From: Amphiplicatus sp046296195
Lineage (GTDB): Bacteria; Pseudomonadota; Alphaproteobacteria; Caulobacterales; Parvularculaceae
NCBI GenBank assembly: GCA_046296195.1
Contig: JBKBLR010000004.1
Coordinates: 1-64,000 of the forward strand
Length of the DNA stretch: 64,000 nt
Direction: 5' to 3'
A model generated the notes under the pieces. It saw only the letters and a program-made list of their open reading frames with translations, ran no database searches and was not told the DNA's origin. How positions within the stretch are numbered: position 1 is the first letter of the stretch; each line of letters starts with the position of its first letter. Below, piece after piece: positions 7,913 through 18,017 of the stretch. Both the position numbers and the translations under genes were made by a program.

Positions 7913-9346
7913 TCAGCCAGGGAACGCAGCCAGACCGAATGGTTTTGGTGAGACTTTCTCCACAGCGCCGGTCGAGCGGGCGAGCGGCCCGATCGCGGCG
8001 AGCGTTGCAAACAGCAACAGAATTTCGAGGTGATAGACGACGCCGTAGCCGGCGGCGGGCGTTGCAAGCGCGGGCCCGAGCGCGCCGGTCTCAGCGATGC
8101 GTGAGACGACATCGCGCAGGACGCCGCCGAGAAGGATCGCCGCGCCGGACGCTGTCGCCTGCGCCGCGCCCCAGGCGCCGAGCGCAAGCCCGGCGTCCCC
8201 TCCCTTCGCCGTCGCCATCGCGGCGGTGAGCGTGCCGACCGAGAAAAGACCGCCGCCAAAGCCGATCAGGAAGGCGCCCATGCGGAACAAAAGCGGCGAG
8301 CCGAGCGGGTCGGCGAAAAGCACCATCGAAAAGGCGAAAACGCCGGTGAGCGGCCCGAGAGCGGCGAGCCGGTGCGGCTCCATGCCCCGCGCGAGCTGGC
8401 GCGCGGCGATCGCAAGCCCGACCAGCGTTCCAAGCGCAAAGAGCGCGGTGAGGACGGTCGTCTCGCTGACGGTGAGCGATAGGACTTCGCCGCCATAAGG
8501 CTCAAGCAGCACGTCCTGCATTGAAAAGCCCGCGGCGCCGAGACCGACGGCGATGAGCAGGCGGCGGCGCGTCGCGTCGCCTGCAAAGCCGCGCCAGGAC
8601 TCGCCGAAGGACGGACGCGCCCGCTCCGGCGCCGTCAACGCAACGTTGCGCGGCTCCTGCTTCCAGAGCGCGACCATGTTGAGGATCATGGTCGCCATCG
8701 CGGCGCCCTGAATGACCTTGATGAGTTTCAGTTGCGAAAAATCGGCGAGAAGCCAGCCGAAAAGGAGCGCGCTCACCAGCATGCCGGCGAGCAGCATGAC
8801 ATAGAGAAGCGCGACCACGCGCGGGCGCGATGCTTCGGGGGCGATGTCGGTCGCGAGCGCAAGGCCCGCGGTCTGCGTCGTATGAAGCCCGGCGCCGACG
8901 AGGAGAAAGCCGAGCGCGGCGCCGATCTCGCCGACGATGATCGGCCCGTGCGTGTCTCCCGACAGGATGAGCAGTGCGAAAGGCAGAATGGCGAGGCCGC
9001 CGAATTGCAGCAGCGATCCGAACCAGATGTAGGGCCCGCGCCGCCAACCGAGCACCGACCGGTGATGGTCGGATTTGTAACCGATGAGCGCGCGGAGCGG
9101 CGCAAAGACGAGCGGCAGCGAGACCATCAGCGCGACGACGGAAGCGCCGATGCCGAGTTCGACGATCATCACCCGGTTGATTGCGCCGGTCAGCAGCGCC
9201 ATCGCCATGCCGACGGAAACCTGGAAGAGCGATAGCCTCAGGAGTCGCGGCAAGGGCAAGGTGTCGCTCGCAGCGTCGGCGAACGGCAAGAGCCGCGCAA
9301 TCGCGCGTCCCCAGGCCTCCTTCCGAGCTGCAAGATCGCTCTTCAT
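7913..9346 (-). CDS. lhaA: LH1 assembly factor LhaA (BCD/PucC-family MFS)
   Basis: A 477-residue, 12-helix member of the bacteriochlorophyll delivery (PucC/LhaA) branch of the MFS. It shows the family sequence VSVGMAMALLTGAINRVMIVELG and RRGPYIWFGSLLQFGGLAI. LhaA is thought to deliver bacteriochlorophyll to nascent LH1 polypeptides. Its position directly upstream of puhA distinguishes it from the second family member at 21.8 kb. The ATG overlaps the bchM stop (ATGA). Confidence 0.93.
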   Translation of the reverse strand: MKSDLAARKEAWGRAIARLLPFADAASDTLPLPRLLRLSLFQVSVGMAMALLTGAINRVMIVELGIGASVVALMVSLPLVFAPLRALIGYKSDHHRSVLGWRRGPYIWFGSLLQFGGLAILPFALLILSGDTHGPIIVGEIGAALGFLLVGAGLHTTQTAGLALATDIAPEASRPRVVALLYVMLLAGMLVSALLFGWLLADFSQLKLIKVIQGAAMATMILNMVALWKQEPRNVALTAPERARPSFGESWRGFAGDATRRRLLIAVGLGAAGFSMQDVLLEPYGGEVLSLTVSETTVLTALFALGTLVGLAIAARQLARGMEPHRLAALGPLTGVFAFSMVLFADPLGSPLLFRMGAFLIGFGGGLFSVGTLTAAMATAKGGDAGLALGAWGAAQATASGAAILLGGVLRDVVSRIAETGALGPALATPAAGYGVVYHLEILLLFATLAAIGPLARSTGAVEKVSPKPFGLAAFPG

Positions 9347-10056
9347 CGAGGCCGCAGCTCCATCGCCTGGCTGGTGTAGAAGCCGCTCGAGATCTTTTTC
9401 GTGCGCGCCGCGGCCCAGTGTTGCAGCGATGCGGCCTCGCCGATTTTACGGCGGAGCGCCGTTTCGGCAGCAGGCCTGATCGAGGGCGCGCGATCGGCCC
9501 GAGGGAAAAGCCTGCCGGCGGCGTGCATGGCCGACAAGGCGGCGGTTTTCGGCGCAAAGGTGAAGAGGATCGCGCCGCGCGTGCGCGCAGCGAGCCGGCC
9601 GAGCGCGTTGACGATGTCGTCGGCGTCGTAGTGAATGAGCGAATCCATCAGGACGACGTAGTCGAAGGACCCGAGCGCTGCATCGAGCATGTCGCCGGTG
9701 CGGAAATCGATCGAGCCGGCGAGCGGCTCGGCGGCGGCGCGCTCGCGCGCGAGGTTGACGAGCGTTGACGCGACGTCGACCGCGACGACTTCCGCCCCGC
9801 GACGGGCCGCCTCGACCGCGAGCTGACCGGCGCCGCAGCCGGCGTCGAGAATGCGGGCGCCGGCAAGATCGGCGGGCATCCAGAACAGCAAGGTCTTGCG
9901 CATCGCGTCCCGGCCGGCGCGCACGGTGGCGCGCACGCCGGAGACTTTCGCGTCGGAGGTAAGGCGCGCCCAGGCGTCGGCGGCGGTGCGGTCGAAATAG
10001 GTTTCGATCTCGCCGCGCCGCGCCGCATATCCCGAAAGGGAAGCCGTCTCGCCCAT
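9343..10056 (-). CDS. bchM: Mg-protoporphyrin IX methyltransferase
   Basis: A 237-residue SAM-dependent methyltransferase that converts Mg-protoporphyrin IX to its 13-monomethyl ester, the substrate of AcsF. The SAM-binding motif is ILDAGCGAGQLAVEAARRG, followed by the acidic VVAVDVA strand and the DYVVLMDSLIHYD region typical of BchM. Length fits the family. The start overlaps the bchL stop as TGATG and the stop overlaps the lhaA start. Confidence 0.95.
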   Translation of the reverse strand: MGETASLSGYAARRGEIETYFDRTAADAWARLTSDAKVSGVRATVRAGRDAMRKTLLFWMPADLAGARILDAGCGAGQLAVEAARRGAEVVAVDVASTLVNLARERAAAEPLAGSIDFRTGDMLDAALGSFDYVVLMDSLIHYDADDIVNALGRLAARTRGAILFTFAPKTAALSAMHAAGRLFPRADRAPSIRPAAETALRRKIGEAASLQHWAAARTKKISSGFYTSQAMELRPR

Positions 10057-10976
10057 CAGTCGAACCCCAGGAAGTCAAAAATCTCGCGGTCCTTCATCGG
10101 CCGCGCGCGGCAGGGCTCGACGCCCGCCCAGAGTCTTTCGGCCAGCGCGATGTAGTCTGCCTTCACCTTGGCGAGCGCCGGCGTCTCCTCCATTTCGAAT
10201 AGCGTCGATTTCTTGAGGCGCGAGCGCCTGATTTCATCGAGGTCCTCGAAATGGGCGAGCCGGCGCAAGCCGGTCGCTTCGGCGAAGCGGTCAATTTCGT
10301 CGGTCGCCGCGCTGCGGTTGGCGATTACGCCGGCGACGCGCACCTCGTAGTTCTTCGCCTTGGCTTCGATCGCCGAGACGATCCGGTTCATGGCGAAGAT
10401 CGAGTCGAAATCGTTCGCCGCGACGATGACCGCGCGCTCGGCGTGCTGGAGCGGCGAGGCGAATCCGCCGCAGACGACGTCGCCGAGGACGTCGAAGATG
10501 ACGACATCCGTGTCTTCGAGGAGATGATGCTCCTTGAGCAGCTTCACGGTCTGGCCGACGACGTAGCCGCCGCAGCCGGTGCCGGCTGGCGGACCGCCCG
10601 CCTCGACGCACATGACGCCGTTATAACCTTCGAAGACGAAATCTTCGGTGCGCAATTCCTCGGAATGGAAATCGACCGCCTCGAGCGCGTCGATGACGGT
10701 GGGGGCGAGGCGCTTGGTCAGGGTGAAGGTCGAATCATGCTTCGGGTCGCAGCCGATCTGGAGAACGCGCTTGCCAATCTTCGAGAAAGCGACGGACAGA
10801 TTCGACGAGGTCGTCGACTTGCCGATGCCGCCCTTGCCGTAGACGGCGAAGACCTTGGCGTTCCCGGCGTCGATGCGGCTGTCCATCTTCACCTGAACGC
10901 TGCCTTCGCCGTCGGCGCGGCGCGGCTGCGACGCGATCGCGGGCCGGCGAGGTCGGTCGAGGTCGAGGATGCTCAT
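10056..10976 (-). CDS. bchL: Dark-operative protochlorophyllide reductase, Fe protein
   Basis: A 306-residue nitrogenase-like ATPase that passes electrons to BchNB for light-independent reduction of protochlorophyllide ring D. It has a P-loop at about residues 46-54 (YGKGGIGKS) and the 4Fe-4S ligand cysteines in GTGCGGYV and VVCGGFAS. The start MSILDLDRP at 10976 follows GAGGAGAAAC; an upstream in-frame ATG (11033) would run into bchH and is rejected. It sits 13 bp after bchH, whose stop ends at 10990. Confidence 0.97.
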   Translation of the reverse strand: MSILDLDRPRRPAIASQPRRADGEGSVQVKMDSRIDAGNAKVFAVYGKGGIGKSTTSSNLSVAFSKIGKRVLQIGCDPKHDSTFTLTKRLAPTVIDALEAVDFHSEELRTEDFVFEGYNGVMCVEAGGPPAGTGCGGYVVGQTVKLLKEHHLLEDTDVVIFDVLGDVVCGGFASPLQHAERAVIVAANDFDSIFAMNRIVSAIEAKAKNYEVRVAGVIANRSAATDEIDRFAEATGLRRLAHFEDLDEIRRSRLKKSTLFEMEETPALAKVKADYIALAERLWAGVEPCRARPMKDREIFDFLGFD

Positions 10977-10989
10977 GCAGCGTTTCTCC

Positions 10990-13900
10990 TCATGCGGCCG
11001 CTCCGGCGGCGACGCCTTCAAGTCTGTCTTCAAGGTCCTCGCCGGCGCGCTTCAGCGCGGCGAGCGTGTCGGGGTCCGGCGACCAGTATTTGCGCTCGGA
11101 AGCTTCGATGAGCCTGTTGGCGACGCGGGCGCAGGACTTCGGATTGAGCTTTGCGAGCCGCTCGCGCAGATCTGCGTCGAGCACATAGGTCTCGGTGATT
11201 TTCTGATAGACCCAGGACGGCACCTCGCCCGTCGTCGCCGACCAGCCCATGGTGTTGGTGACGTTGGCTTCGATCTGGCGCACGCCTTCGAAGCCGTGGC
11301 GGAGCATTCCCTCATACCATTTCGGGTTGAGGGTGCGCGTATGCGTTTCGAGCGCAACCTGCTCCTTCAGGGTGCGGACCGCGCCTGAACTCGCCGTCTG
11401 GTCGGAAATGTAAAGCGCTGCGTCGGCGCCTTTCGCGCGCTTCACGGCGCGGCCGATGCCGCCGAGCGTGTCGAAATAATGATCGATCGTCGTCACGCCG
11501 AGTTCGACCGATTCAAGGTTCTGATAGGCGACATCAACATGGGCGAGCAGAGATTGCAGCACCGCAGGCTGTTGCGCCGGCGCGCCGCAAACGCCGTAGG
11601 CGAAGCACTTCCGGCGCGTGAACGCTTCGGCGAGTTCATCTTCGTCGCGCCACGCGCTTGAATCCACCAGCTGGTTGACGTTCGCGCCGTAAGCGCCGGT
11701 CGCATTCGAGAACACCCGCAGCGCCGCCGTCTCGATATCGCAGCCTTCCGCCGCCATGCAGGCCAGCGCATGTTTGCGGATGAAGTTCTGCTCCGCCGGT
11801 TCATCGGCCTTCACGGCGAGAAGCGCTGCTTCGGCCAGCATGCGCGTCTGGAGGGGCAGGAGATCGCGGAAGATGCCTGACAGCGTCGCCACGACGTCGA
11901 TGCGGGGCCGACCGAGCTCTGCAAGAGGCGTGAGGCTTGCGCCGCAGAGGCGCCCATAAGAGTCAAAGCGCGGGCGCGCGCCCATCAGCGCCAGCGCCTG
12001 CGCGAGCTGCGCGCCCTCAGATTTCATGTTGTCAGCGCCCCAAAGAACGAGCGCAACCGTCTCCGGCAGTGCGCCCGTTTCGCTGAAGTGACGCTCGAGC
12101 AGTCGCGCGGCCTGCTCGCCGGCGGACTTCATCGCGAAGGCGCTCGGCATCCGGAACGGGTCGAAGCCATGAATGTTGCGCCCCGTCGGAAGCATCTCCG
12201 GCGTGCGGATGAGATCGCCGCCGGGAGCGGGGGCGATAAAGCCGCCGTCGAGAGCCCTGATAATGGCCGCAATCTCGTGATCCTCCGAAAGATGACGGTT
12301 TGCGTCTTCGAGGCGTGCGGCGAGGGCGCGCAGATCGGCGTCCGATGTTGAAAGGTCGGCGGCTTTGAGCGCCTGCGCGGCCGTAGCGCCTTCGAGGATC
12401 GGGACGACGAGCCGCTCGGCCTCCGGCCGTTCGCTGGCGGCGACGATCGATGTCAGTGTCGCAGCGCGCATGTCGGCGCTCATCGGCGCCCCGACCACGT
12501 GCAGCCCTTCTGGAATGAGGGATCGCTCGAGCGTCGCGAGATTGCGGGCGATCGCCTCGACTGTCTCGCCGGAGACGCCGATCATCGCGGCCTGATCGAG
12601 GATCAAGGCCGACAGGCTCTCAAGGTCCGGCGATCCTTGCGGCGTCATCCGCCAGCGGTCGATCGTTGATTTCAGGTCGGAAAGCTCGCGGTAAAGCCCC
12701 GCATTCGAGACCGCCGGCGTCAGATGGCTGATGAGCGTCGCGCCGGAGCGCCGCTTGGCGAGCGCGCCTTCGGTCGGATTGTTGGCGGCGTAGAGGTAGA
12801 AATTCGGCATGTCGCAGATAAGGCGGTCGGGCCAGCAGGACTCGGAAGGCCCGACCTGCTTGCCGGGCATGAATTCGAGCGCGCCATGCGTGCCGAAATG
12901 CAGGACGGCGTGCGCGCCGAAATCATCGCGCAGCCAGCGATAAAAGGCGGCGAAAGCGTGCGTCGGCGCAAAGCTCTTTTCAAAGAGCAGGCGCATTGGA
13001 TCGCCTTCATAGCCGAAGCTTGGTTGCACGCCGACGAAGACGTTGCCGAAACAATGTCCGAGGATGAAAATTTGCGCGCCGTTTGACAGCTGCCGGCCCG
13101 GCGCCGGGCCCCACTGCGCTTCAATGGCTTTGAGGTGCGGCTCACGGCGGACATGCACCGCGGCGGCGATGCGCTCATGGACGTTGGCGTCGGTCCCGAA
13201 GCGCTCGGCGTTGCCCTTCAGGATCGCATCGCGCAGCGCATCGACGCTCTCGGGGAGGTCGACCGTGTAGCCTTCGCGCTTCATCGCCGCGAGCGTGTTC
13301 CAGAGCGATTCAAAAACGGCGAGGAAGGCGGCTGATCCCGTCGCGCCGGCGTTGGGCGGGAAATTGAACAGCACGACGCCGATCTTCTTCTCCGCGCGTT
13401 CGGCGCGCCGCAGCGCGACGAGCCTTGCAACGCGCGCAGCAAGCGTCTCGGCCCGCTCGGGGCAGGCGCGCATGGCGCTGCCGCCGTCATGCGCCGGGAA
13501 CACGCAGCGGCGCGCGCAGCCCTTGCAGGTCCCGCCGCTGCTCACGCGTCCGCCGAATACCGTCGGCTGGATTGCGCCGTCGAGTTCCGGGATCGCCACC
13601 ATGATCGTCGTTTCAACGGGCGACAGGCCGGCGGCGCCTTCGGCCCATTCGGGCAGGCTCTGGAATTCGAGCGCATGCGCGGCGATGTAGGGAACGTCGA
13701 GCCGCGACAGGATTTCCTGCGCGGCGCCGGTGTCGTTATAGGCGGGCCCCCCGACGAGTGAGAAGCCGGTGAGGGAGACCACGGCGTCGACGCTGGCGCG
13801 CCCGTTCGCCAAGAAGAATTTCTCGATCGCCGGCCGCTGGTCGAGGCCGCTGGCGAAAGCCGTCACCACATGGAGGCCTTTCGCCTCGAGCGCGGCGATG

Positions 13901-14721
13901 ACGGCGTCATAATGCGCGGCGTCGCCCGACAGGAGATAGGACCGCATGACGAGGAGGCCGACAGTCGGCTTGCCGCGCGCCGCTTTCGGCAAGGATTTGA
14001 GATCCTCGGCGATGCGCCCGGCGAGCCCCGGGTGATAGACGCCGACATCGGGATAGTCGGCCGGCGGCGCCGGATTGAGCGTTCCCTTCAGCGCTGCGCG
14101 CGGTCCCGCCGCATAGCGATTGACGAGATTGAGAACGAGGTTTGCAATGTTCGCTTCCGATCCCGCCAGCCAGTATTGGAGGGTCAGGAAGTAAGCGCGG
14201 ACGTCCTGGGCCTTGCCGGGAATGAACTTCAGGAATTTTGGCACCTGGCGCAGCATCTTCATCTGCCCGGCGCCGGAGGACCCGTTGGGCGACTTGCCGC
14301 GCAGGCGCTTCAGGAGCGCAATCGGGCCCGAGGCCGGCTTGTCCATGTGAAAGCCGCCGAGACGCGTCAGCTTGACGACTTCCGCCGCCGACAGCGCGCC
14401 GATCATCGCATCGCAATGCTCCCGTCGCGCCTCCAGCGCGGGCAGCACGGCGCGGATGTGCTCGTCCATGAAGAGCATTGACGCGATGATGATGTCGCCG
14501 CTCGCGATGCTCGCCTTGCAGGCGGCGAGCGCGGACGGGTCCCGCCCCCAGTCGGACGCCGCGTAAAATGAAAGTTCGATCGAGGGCGCGGCTTTATTCA
14601 GCGTGCGGCGTGCGGCCTCGATCGCTCCCGACAGATGGCTGTCGAGCGAGATGAGGACGACCCTCACCAGCGGCGCCGCAGCGGGCGCTTGCCTAGCGGG
14701 CGAAGTGCGCTTTGGCGTCAT
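10990..14721 (-). CDS. bchH: Magnesium chelatase subunit H
   Basis: The 1243-residue porphyrin-binding subunit that inserts Mg2+ into protoporphyrin IX together with BchI and BchD, the branch point from haem. It has the N-terminal VRVVLISLDSHLSGAIEAARR segment, a cysteine-rich insertion (GTCKGCARRC) and the conserved stretches LFNFPPNAG, FGYEGDPMRLLFEK and LHFGTHGALEFMPGK. The ATG at 14721 is chosen because homologues begin shortly before VRVVLI. It overlaps the end of bchB by 29 bp. A longer frame to 14766 is less likely. Confidence 0.96.
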   Translation of the reverse strand: MTPKRTSPARQAPAAAPLVRVVLISLDSHLSGAIEAARRTLNKAAPSIELSFYAASDWGRDPSALAACKASIASGDIIIASMLFMDEHIRAVLPALEARREHCDAMIGALSAAEVVKLTRLGGFHMDKPASGPIALLKRLRGKSPNGSSGAGQMKMLRQVPKFLKFIPGKAQDVRAYFLTLQYWLAGSEANIANLVLNLVNRYAAGPRAALKGTLNPAPPADYPDVGVYHPGLAGRIAEDLKSLPKAARGKPTVGLLVMRSYLLSGDAAHYDAVIAALEAKGLHVVTAFASGLDQRPAIEKFFLANGRASVDAVVSLTGFSLVGGPAYNDTGAAQEILSRLDVPYIAAHALEFQSLPEWAEGAAGLSPVETTIMVAIPELDGAIQPTVFGGRVSSGGTCKGCARRCVFPAHDGGSAMRACPERAETLAARVARLVALRRAERAEKKIGVVLFNFPPNAGATGSAAFLAVFESLWNTLAAMKREGYTVDLPESVDALRDAILKGNAERFGTDANVHERIAAAVHVRREPHLKAIEAQWGPAPGRQLSNGAQIFILGHCFGNVFVGVQPSFGYEGDPMRLLFEKSFAPTHAFAAFYRWLRDDFGAHAVLHFGTHGALEFMPGKQVGPSESCWPDRLICDMPNFYLYAANNPTEGALAKRRSGATLISHLTPAVSNAGLYRELSDLKSTIDRWRMTPQGSPDLESLSALILDQAAMIGVSGETVEAIARNLATLERSLIPEGLHVVGAPMSADMRAATLTSIVAASERPEAERLVVPILEGATAAQALKAADLSTSDADLRALAARLEDANRHLSEDHEIAAIIRALDGGFIAPAPGGDLIRTPEMLPTGRNIHGFDPFRMPSAFAMKSAGEQAARLLERHFSETGALPETVALVLWGADNMKSEGAQLAQALALMGARPRFDSYGRLCGASLTPLAELGRPRIDVVATLSGIFRDLLPLQTRMLAEAALLAVKADEPAEQNFIRKHALACMAAEGCDIETAALRVFSNATGAYGANVNQLVDSSAWRDEDELAEAFTRRKCFAYGVCGAPAQQPAVLQSLLAHVDVAYQNLESVELGVTTIDHYFDTLGGIGRAVKRAKGADAALYISDQTASSGAVRTLKEQVALETHTRTLNPKWYEGMLRHGFEGVRQIEANVTNTMGWSATTGEVPSWVYQKITETYVLDADLRERLAKLNPKSCARVANRLIEASERKYWSPDPDTLAALKRAGEDLEDRLEGVAAGAAA

Positions 14722-16228
14722 AAAGCGTCTCGACCGTGATGGCGGCGAGATTGTTCTCAGCCGCAAATTGTTCCGTGTTCCGGCGCGCCTTGCCGCGCAC
14801 GAAGAACGGGATTTTTTTAAGCTCCTTTTCGGCGTCCGGCGTCCACGAGGCGGCGCCGTTCATTGCAGGTTGGGCAGGTTCCCCGGCCCGAACGGCGCCA
14901 TGAGCGCCGAGATGCGACGGGCCCGCCGCATCGTTGAACTCGAAATCCTCCCGGAACATGTGAAGAAGGTGTTCTTCAAGGCCCATCACCAAGGGATGGA
15001 TCCAGCTGTCGAAAATGACATTGGCGCCTTCAAAGCCCATCATCGGCGAATAGCGCGCCGGAAAGTCCTGCACGTGAACGGGCGCTGAAATGACAGCGCA
15101 GGGAATCGACAGGCGCTTGGCGATGTGCCGCTCCATCTGGGTGCCGAGCACCAGTTCAGGCTGCAGCGCGGCGATCTGGGCCTCGACCTCGAGATAGTCG
15201 TCGGTGATGAGCGCTTCGAGGCCGAGCCGGCTGGCGGCGACGCGAACCTCACGCGCGAATTCGCGATTGTAGCAGCCGAGGCCCACGACCTCGAAGCCAA
15301 GCTCCTCCGAGGCGACACGGGCGGCGGCGGCGGCGTGGGTCGCGTCGCCGAAGATGAAGACGCGCTTGCCCGTCAGATAGTTGGAATCAACCGAGCGCGA
15401 CCACCAGGGGCTTCTCGCTGCGTCATCCTGCAGGGCGGTCGCCGGGTCGACTTTCGCAATCCTCGCGACCTCATTGATGAAATCGCGCGTCGCGCCGACG
15501 CCGACCGGCGCCACGGTCGTGCGCGGCATTCCGGCCTCGCGCTCCAGCCAGCGGGCGGCGCTGTCGGCGATCTCGGGATAAAGGACGACGTTGAAGTCGG
15601 CGCGGGCGAGGGCGGCGATGTCGCTTGGCGTCGCGCCGAGCGGGGCGGTCACGTTCACCTCGACGCCCAAAGCCGAGAGGATCTTCCGGACCTCCGCCAT
15701 GTCATCGCGATGACGGAAGCCGAGCGCGGACGGGCCGAGGAGGTTGCAGCAGGGCTTCCCCGACGCGGCCGAGCGCTTGGGCGCGCCGGTATCGGTCAGC
15801 GACCGGACGATCTGGTAGAACGTTTCGGCCGCGCCCCAGTTCTCTTTCTTGGAATAGGATGGCAGGTCGAGAGTGATGACCGGCGCCGGAATGCCGAGCG
15901 TCCTGGCGAGCGCGCCCGGGTTATCCTGCAGGAGTTCGGCGGTGCATGAAGCGCCGATCAGCATGAGATCAGGCTGGAAACGGTCGAAGGCGGCTTTCGC
16001 GGTCTCCTTGAAGATTTCCGCCGTATCGCCGCCGAGGTCGCGGGCTTCAAACGTCGTGTAGGTGACGGGCGGGCGGCTATCGCGGCGCTCGATCATCGTG
16101 AAGAGAAGGTCGGCGTAGGTGTCACCTTGCGGGGCGTGGAGGACGAAATGCGTGTTCCGCATCGCCGAGGCGATCCGCATCGCTCCGACATGCGGCGGCG
16201 CTTCATATGTCCACACTGCGAGCTGCAT
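14693..16228 (-). CDS. bchB: Dark-operative protochlorophyllide reductase subunit B
   Basis: A 511-residue subunit of the NB catalytic component. The starting MQLAVWTYEAPPHVGAMRIA is nearly invariant in the family. Asp36 (in APQGD), the unusual cluster ligand, and Cys95 (IGASCTAEL) are both present, as is the C-terminal region that contributes to the substrate site. It overlaps the bchN stop by one base (TGATG). Confidence 0.97.
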   Translation of the reverse strand: MQLAVWTYEAPPHVGAMRIASAMRNTHFVLHAPQGDTYADLLFTMIERRDSRPPVTYTTFEARDLGGDTAEIFKETAKAAFDRFQPDLMLIGASCTAELLQDNPGALARTLGIPAPVITLDLPSYSKKENWGAAETFYQIVRSLTDTGAPKRSAASGKPCCNLLGPSALGFRHRDDMAEVRKILSALGVEVNVTAPLGATPSDIAALARADFNVVLYPEIADSAARWLEREAGMPRTTVAPVGVGATRDFINEVARIAKVDPATALQDDAARSPWWSRSVDSNYLTGKRVFIFGDATHAAAAARVASEELGFEVVGLGCYNREFAREVRVAASRLGLEALITDDYLEVEAQIAALQPELVLGTQMERHIAKRLSIPCAVISAPVHVQDFPARYSPMMGFEGANVIFDSWIHPLVMGLEEHLLHMFREDFEFNDAAGPSHLGAHGAVRAGEPAQPAMNGAASWTPDAEKELKKIPFFVRGKARRNTEQFAAENNLAAITVETLYDAKAHFAR

Positions 16229-17526
16229 CAGATCTTGAGCCTCGTCTTGCGCGCGAGCGGCCGGGCGAAGAGCTCAGCGAGATCTCCCCCCTGGTCGTAG
16301 CCCTGGATCGGCGTGAAGATCAGTTCGATCGACCATTTCGTCGTCATGCCCTCCGCCTCGAGCGGATTGGCGAGGCCCAGGCCGCAGACGACGATGTCAG
16401 GACGCGCCGCACGGCACCGGTCGAGCTGGCGGTCGACATCCTGGCCTTCGCTGATCGTGGCGCCGGCGGGCAAAAGCGCCAGTTCCTCGACAAGGTGGGT
16501 GCGATGAAGGACCGGCGTGCCGATCTCAACCAGCCTGGCGTCGAGCTCTCGCGACAGGAAACGCGCCAGCGGAATTTCAAGCTGCGAATCCGGAAAGAAG
16601 AAGACCCGCTTGCCGGCGAGCGGCGCGCCGCGGCGCTTGATCGAGAGCTCGGCGCGGGCGCGCGGCGCCGAAGTCACGCGGTCGACATCGGCCGCAGCGA
16701 CGCCCATCGCGTTCGCGGCGGCCTTGAGCCACAGGGTCGTTCCTTCCGCCCCGAGCGGGTAGGGCGAAGGAATGCGTTGGGCGCCTCGTTCCTCGAGCGC
16801 GCGTGCGGCCGCAGCGAGAAAGGGCTGGGCGAGCAGGTAACGCGTATTCGGGCCGACCGGGGGCATGTCCTGCGCGTTTCTGGCGGGCAGGAACCGCGCC
16901 GACTTGATCCCGAGTTCGCCGAACAGGCGCGCGAACTGGTCTTCGACGACATCAGCGAGGGCCCCGACGACGAGGAGCGAGGGCGCTGCGTCCGTCGAGG
17001 CTGGGAGGTCAGGAACGAGCGCGGCGAGGCACGCGTCTTCGCCTTGCGTGAAGGTCGTCTCGATGCCGCTGCCTGAATAATTGAGCACCCGTACGGCGGG
17101 CGCGAACCGTCTCGACAGCCGCTCGGCGGCGCGCGACAGATCGAGCTTGATGACTTCTGACGGGCACGACCCGACAAGGAACAGGAGCTTGATGTCAGGG
17201 CGCCGTTCGAGAAGCCGGGTCACCGTCTTATCGAGTTCTTCGTCAGCGTCGGCGATGCCGGCGAGATCGCGCTCTTCAAGGATTGCGGTCGCAAAGCGCG
17301 GTTCAGCGAAGATCATCACGCCGGCGGCGGACTGCATCAGATGGGCGCAGGTGCGTGATCCGACGATGAGAAAGAACGCGTCCTGGATTTTGCGGTGCAG
17401 CCAGATGACGCCGGTAAGGCCGCAGAAGACTTCGCGCTGTCCGCGCTCGCGCAGAATTTCGGGGCGCTTTGCTGGAACGTCGCAGCCCTCTCGCGGGCGA
17501 ACGGAGATATCAAGCGCGACGCTCAT
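16228..17526 (-). CDS. bchN: Dark-operative protochlorophyllide reductase subunit N
   Basis: The 432-residue partner of BchB. The three cluster cysteines are visible at about residues 35 (REVFCGLTG), 60 (GSRTCAHLM) and 121 (VGSCPSEV). The C-terminal portion (FTPIQGYDQGGDLAELFARPL) is typical. Its ATG overlaps the bchF stop (ATGA). With BchL and BchB it allows pigment synthesis in darkness; no light-dependent reductase is seen here. Confidence 0.97.
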   Translation of the reverse strand: MSVALDISVRPREGCDVPAKRPEILRERGQREVFCGLTGVIWLHRKIQDAFFLIVGSRTCAHLMQSAAGVMIFAEPRFATAILEERDLAGIADADEELDKTVTRLLERRPDIKLLFLVGSCPSEVIKLDLSRAAERLSRRFAPAVRVLNYSGSGIETTFTQGEDACLAALVPDLPASTDAAPSLLVVGALADVVEDQFARLFGELGIKSARFLPARNAQDMPPVGPNTRYLLAQPFLAAAARALEERGAQRIPSPYPLGAEGTTLWLKAAANAMGVAAADVDRVTSAPRARAELSIKRRGAPLAGKRVFFFPDSQLEIPLARFLSRELDARLVEIGTPVLHRTHLVEELALLPAGATISEGQDVDRQLDRCRAARPDIVVCGLGLANPLEAEGMTTKWSIELIFTPIQGYDQGGDLAELFARPLARKTRLKI

Positions 17527-18017
17527 GCGGCGGCTCCCGACGGCGACTCAAGCCGCGCAAGTCTGAGTTTCCAGAGGAATTGCCCGGCGTTGATGACATA
17601 GGCGGTGTAAGCGGCGAGTGCGACGAGGAGCTGCGCCGACGGCCCGCCGGCGCCGGCGAGGAGCATGACGAGGTAGGCGGTATGGAGCGCGAGGACGAGC
17701 ATCGAAAACACGTCCTCCCAGAAAAAAGCTCGGGCGAAGAGGAATTGTCCGAACACGACCTTTTCCCAGATCGCGCCGGTGATCATGATCGCGTAGAGAA
17801 CGAGGGTCTTGGCGATGACGGATAAGGTCGCAAGCGCCAGGCCCTCGCCGGTGAGAAGGGTCCTGAGGACGAGGGTCAGCGAAACGAGAAAAACGAGGAA
17901 CTGGATCGGAGCGAGAACGCCTTGAACGAGAGTCCAGACGGTCGAATCGCGGCGCCGCCTCTCTTCAGGGGTGTAGAGCGGTCCTCGCTCTTTTCGCGCA
18001 TCGCGCTGCGTGTGCAT
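17523..18017 (-). CDS. bchF: 3-vinyl bacteriochlorophyllide hydratase
   Basis: A 164-residue membrane protein with four hydrophobic segments. It hydrates the 3-vinyl group on the way to the 3-acetyl group of bacteriochlorophyll a, before BchC oxidises it. The family start region PLYTPEERRRRDSTVWTLVQGVLAP is evident. It is the first gene of the long bchF-hemA operon, and two overlapping PpsR-type palindromes lie 52-85 bp upstream. AGGTGG sits only one base before the ATG, so the ribosome-binding site is poorly placed. Confidence 0.94.
   Translation of the reverse strand: MHTQRDARKERGPLYTPEERRRRDSTVWTLVQGVLAPIQFLVFLVSLTLVLRTLLTGEGLALATLSVIAKTLVLYAIMITGAIWEKVVFGQFLFARAFFWEDVFSMLVLALHTAYLVMLLAGAGGPSAQLLVALAAYTAYVINAGQFLWKLRLARLESPSGAAA

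Noticed and set aside
6439..8259. The full 606-codon frame including puhB
   Set aside because: Only the last 222 codons resemble PuhB. The upstream part is out-of-frame puhA and lhaA sequence rich in Arg, Ser and Ala.
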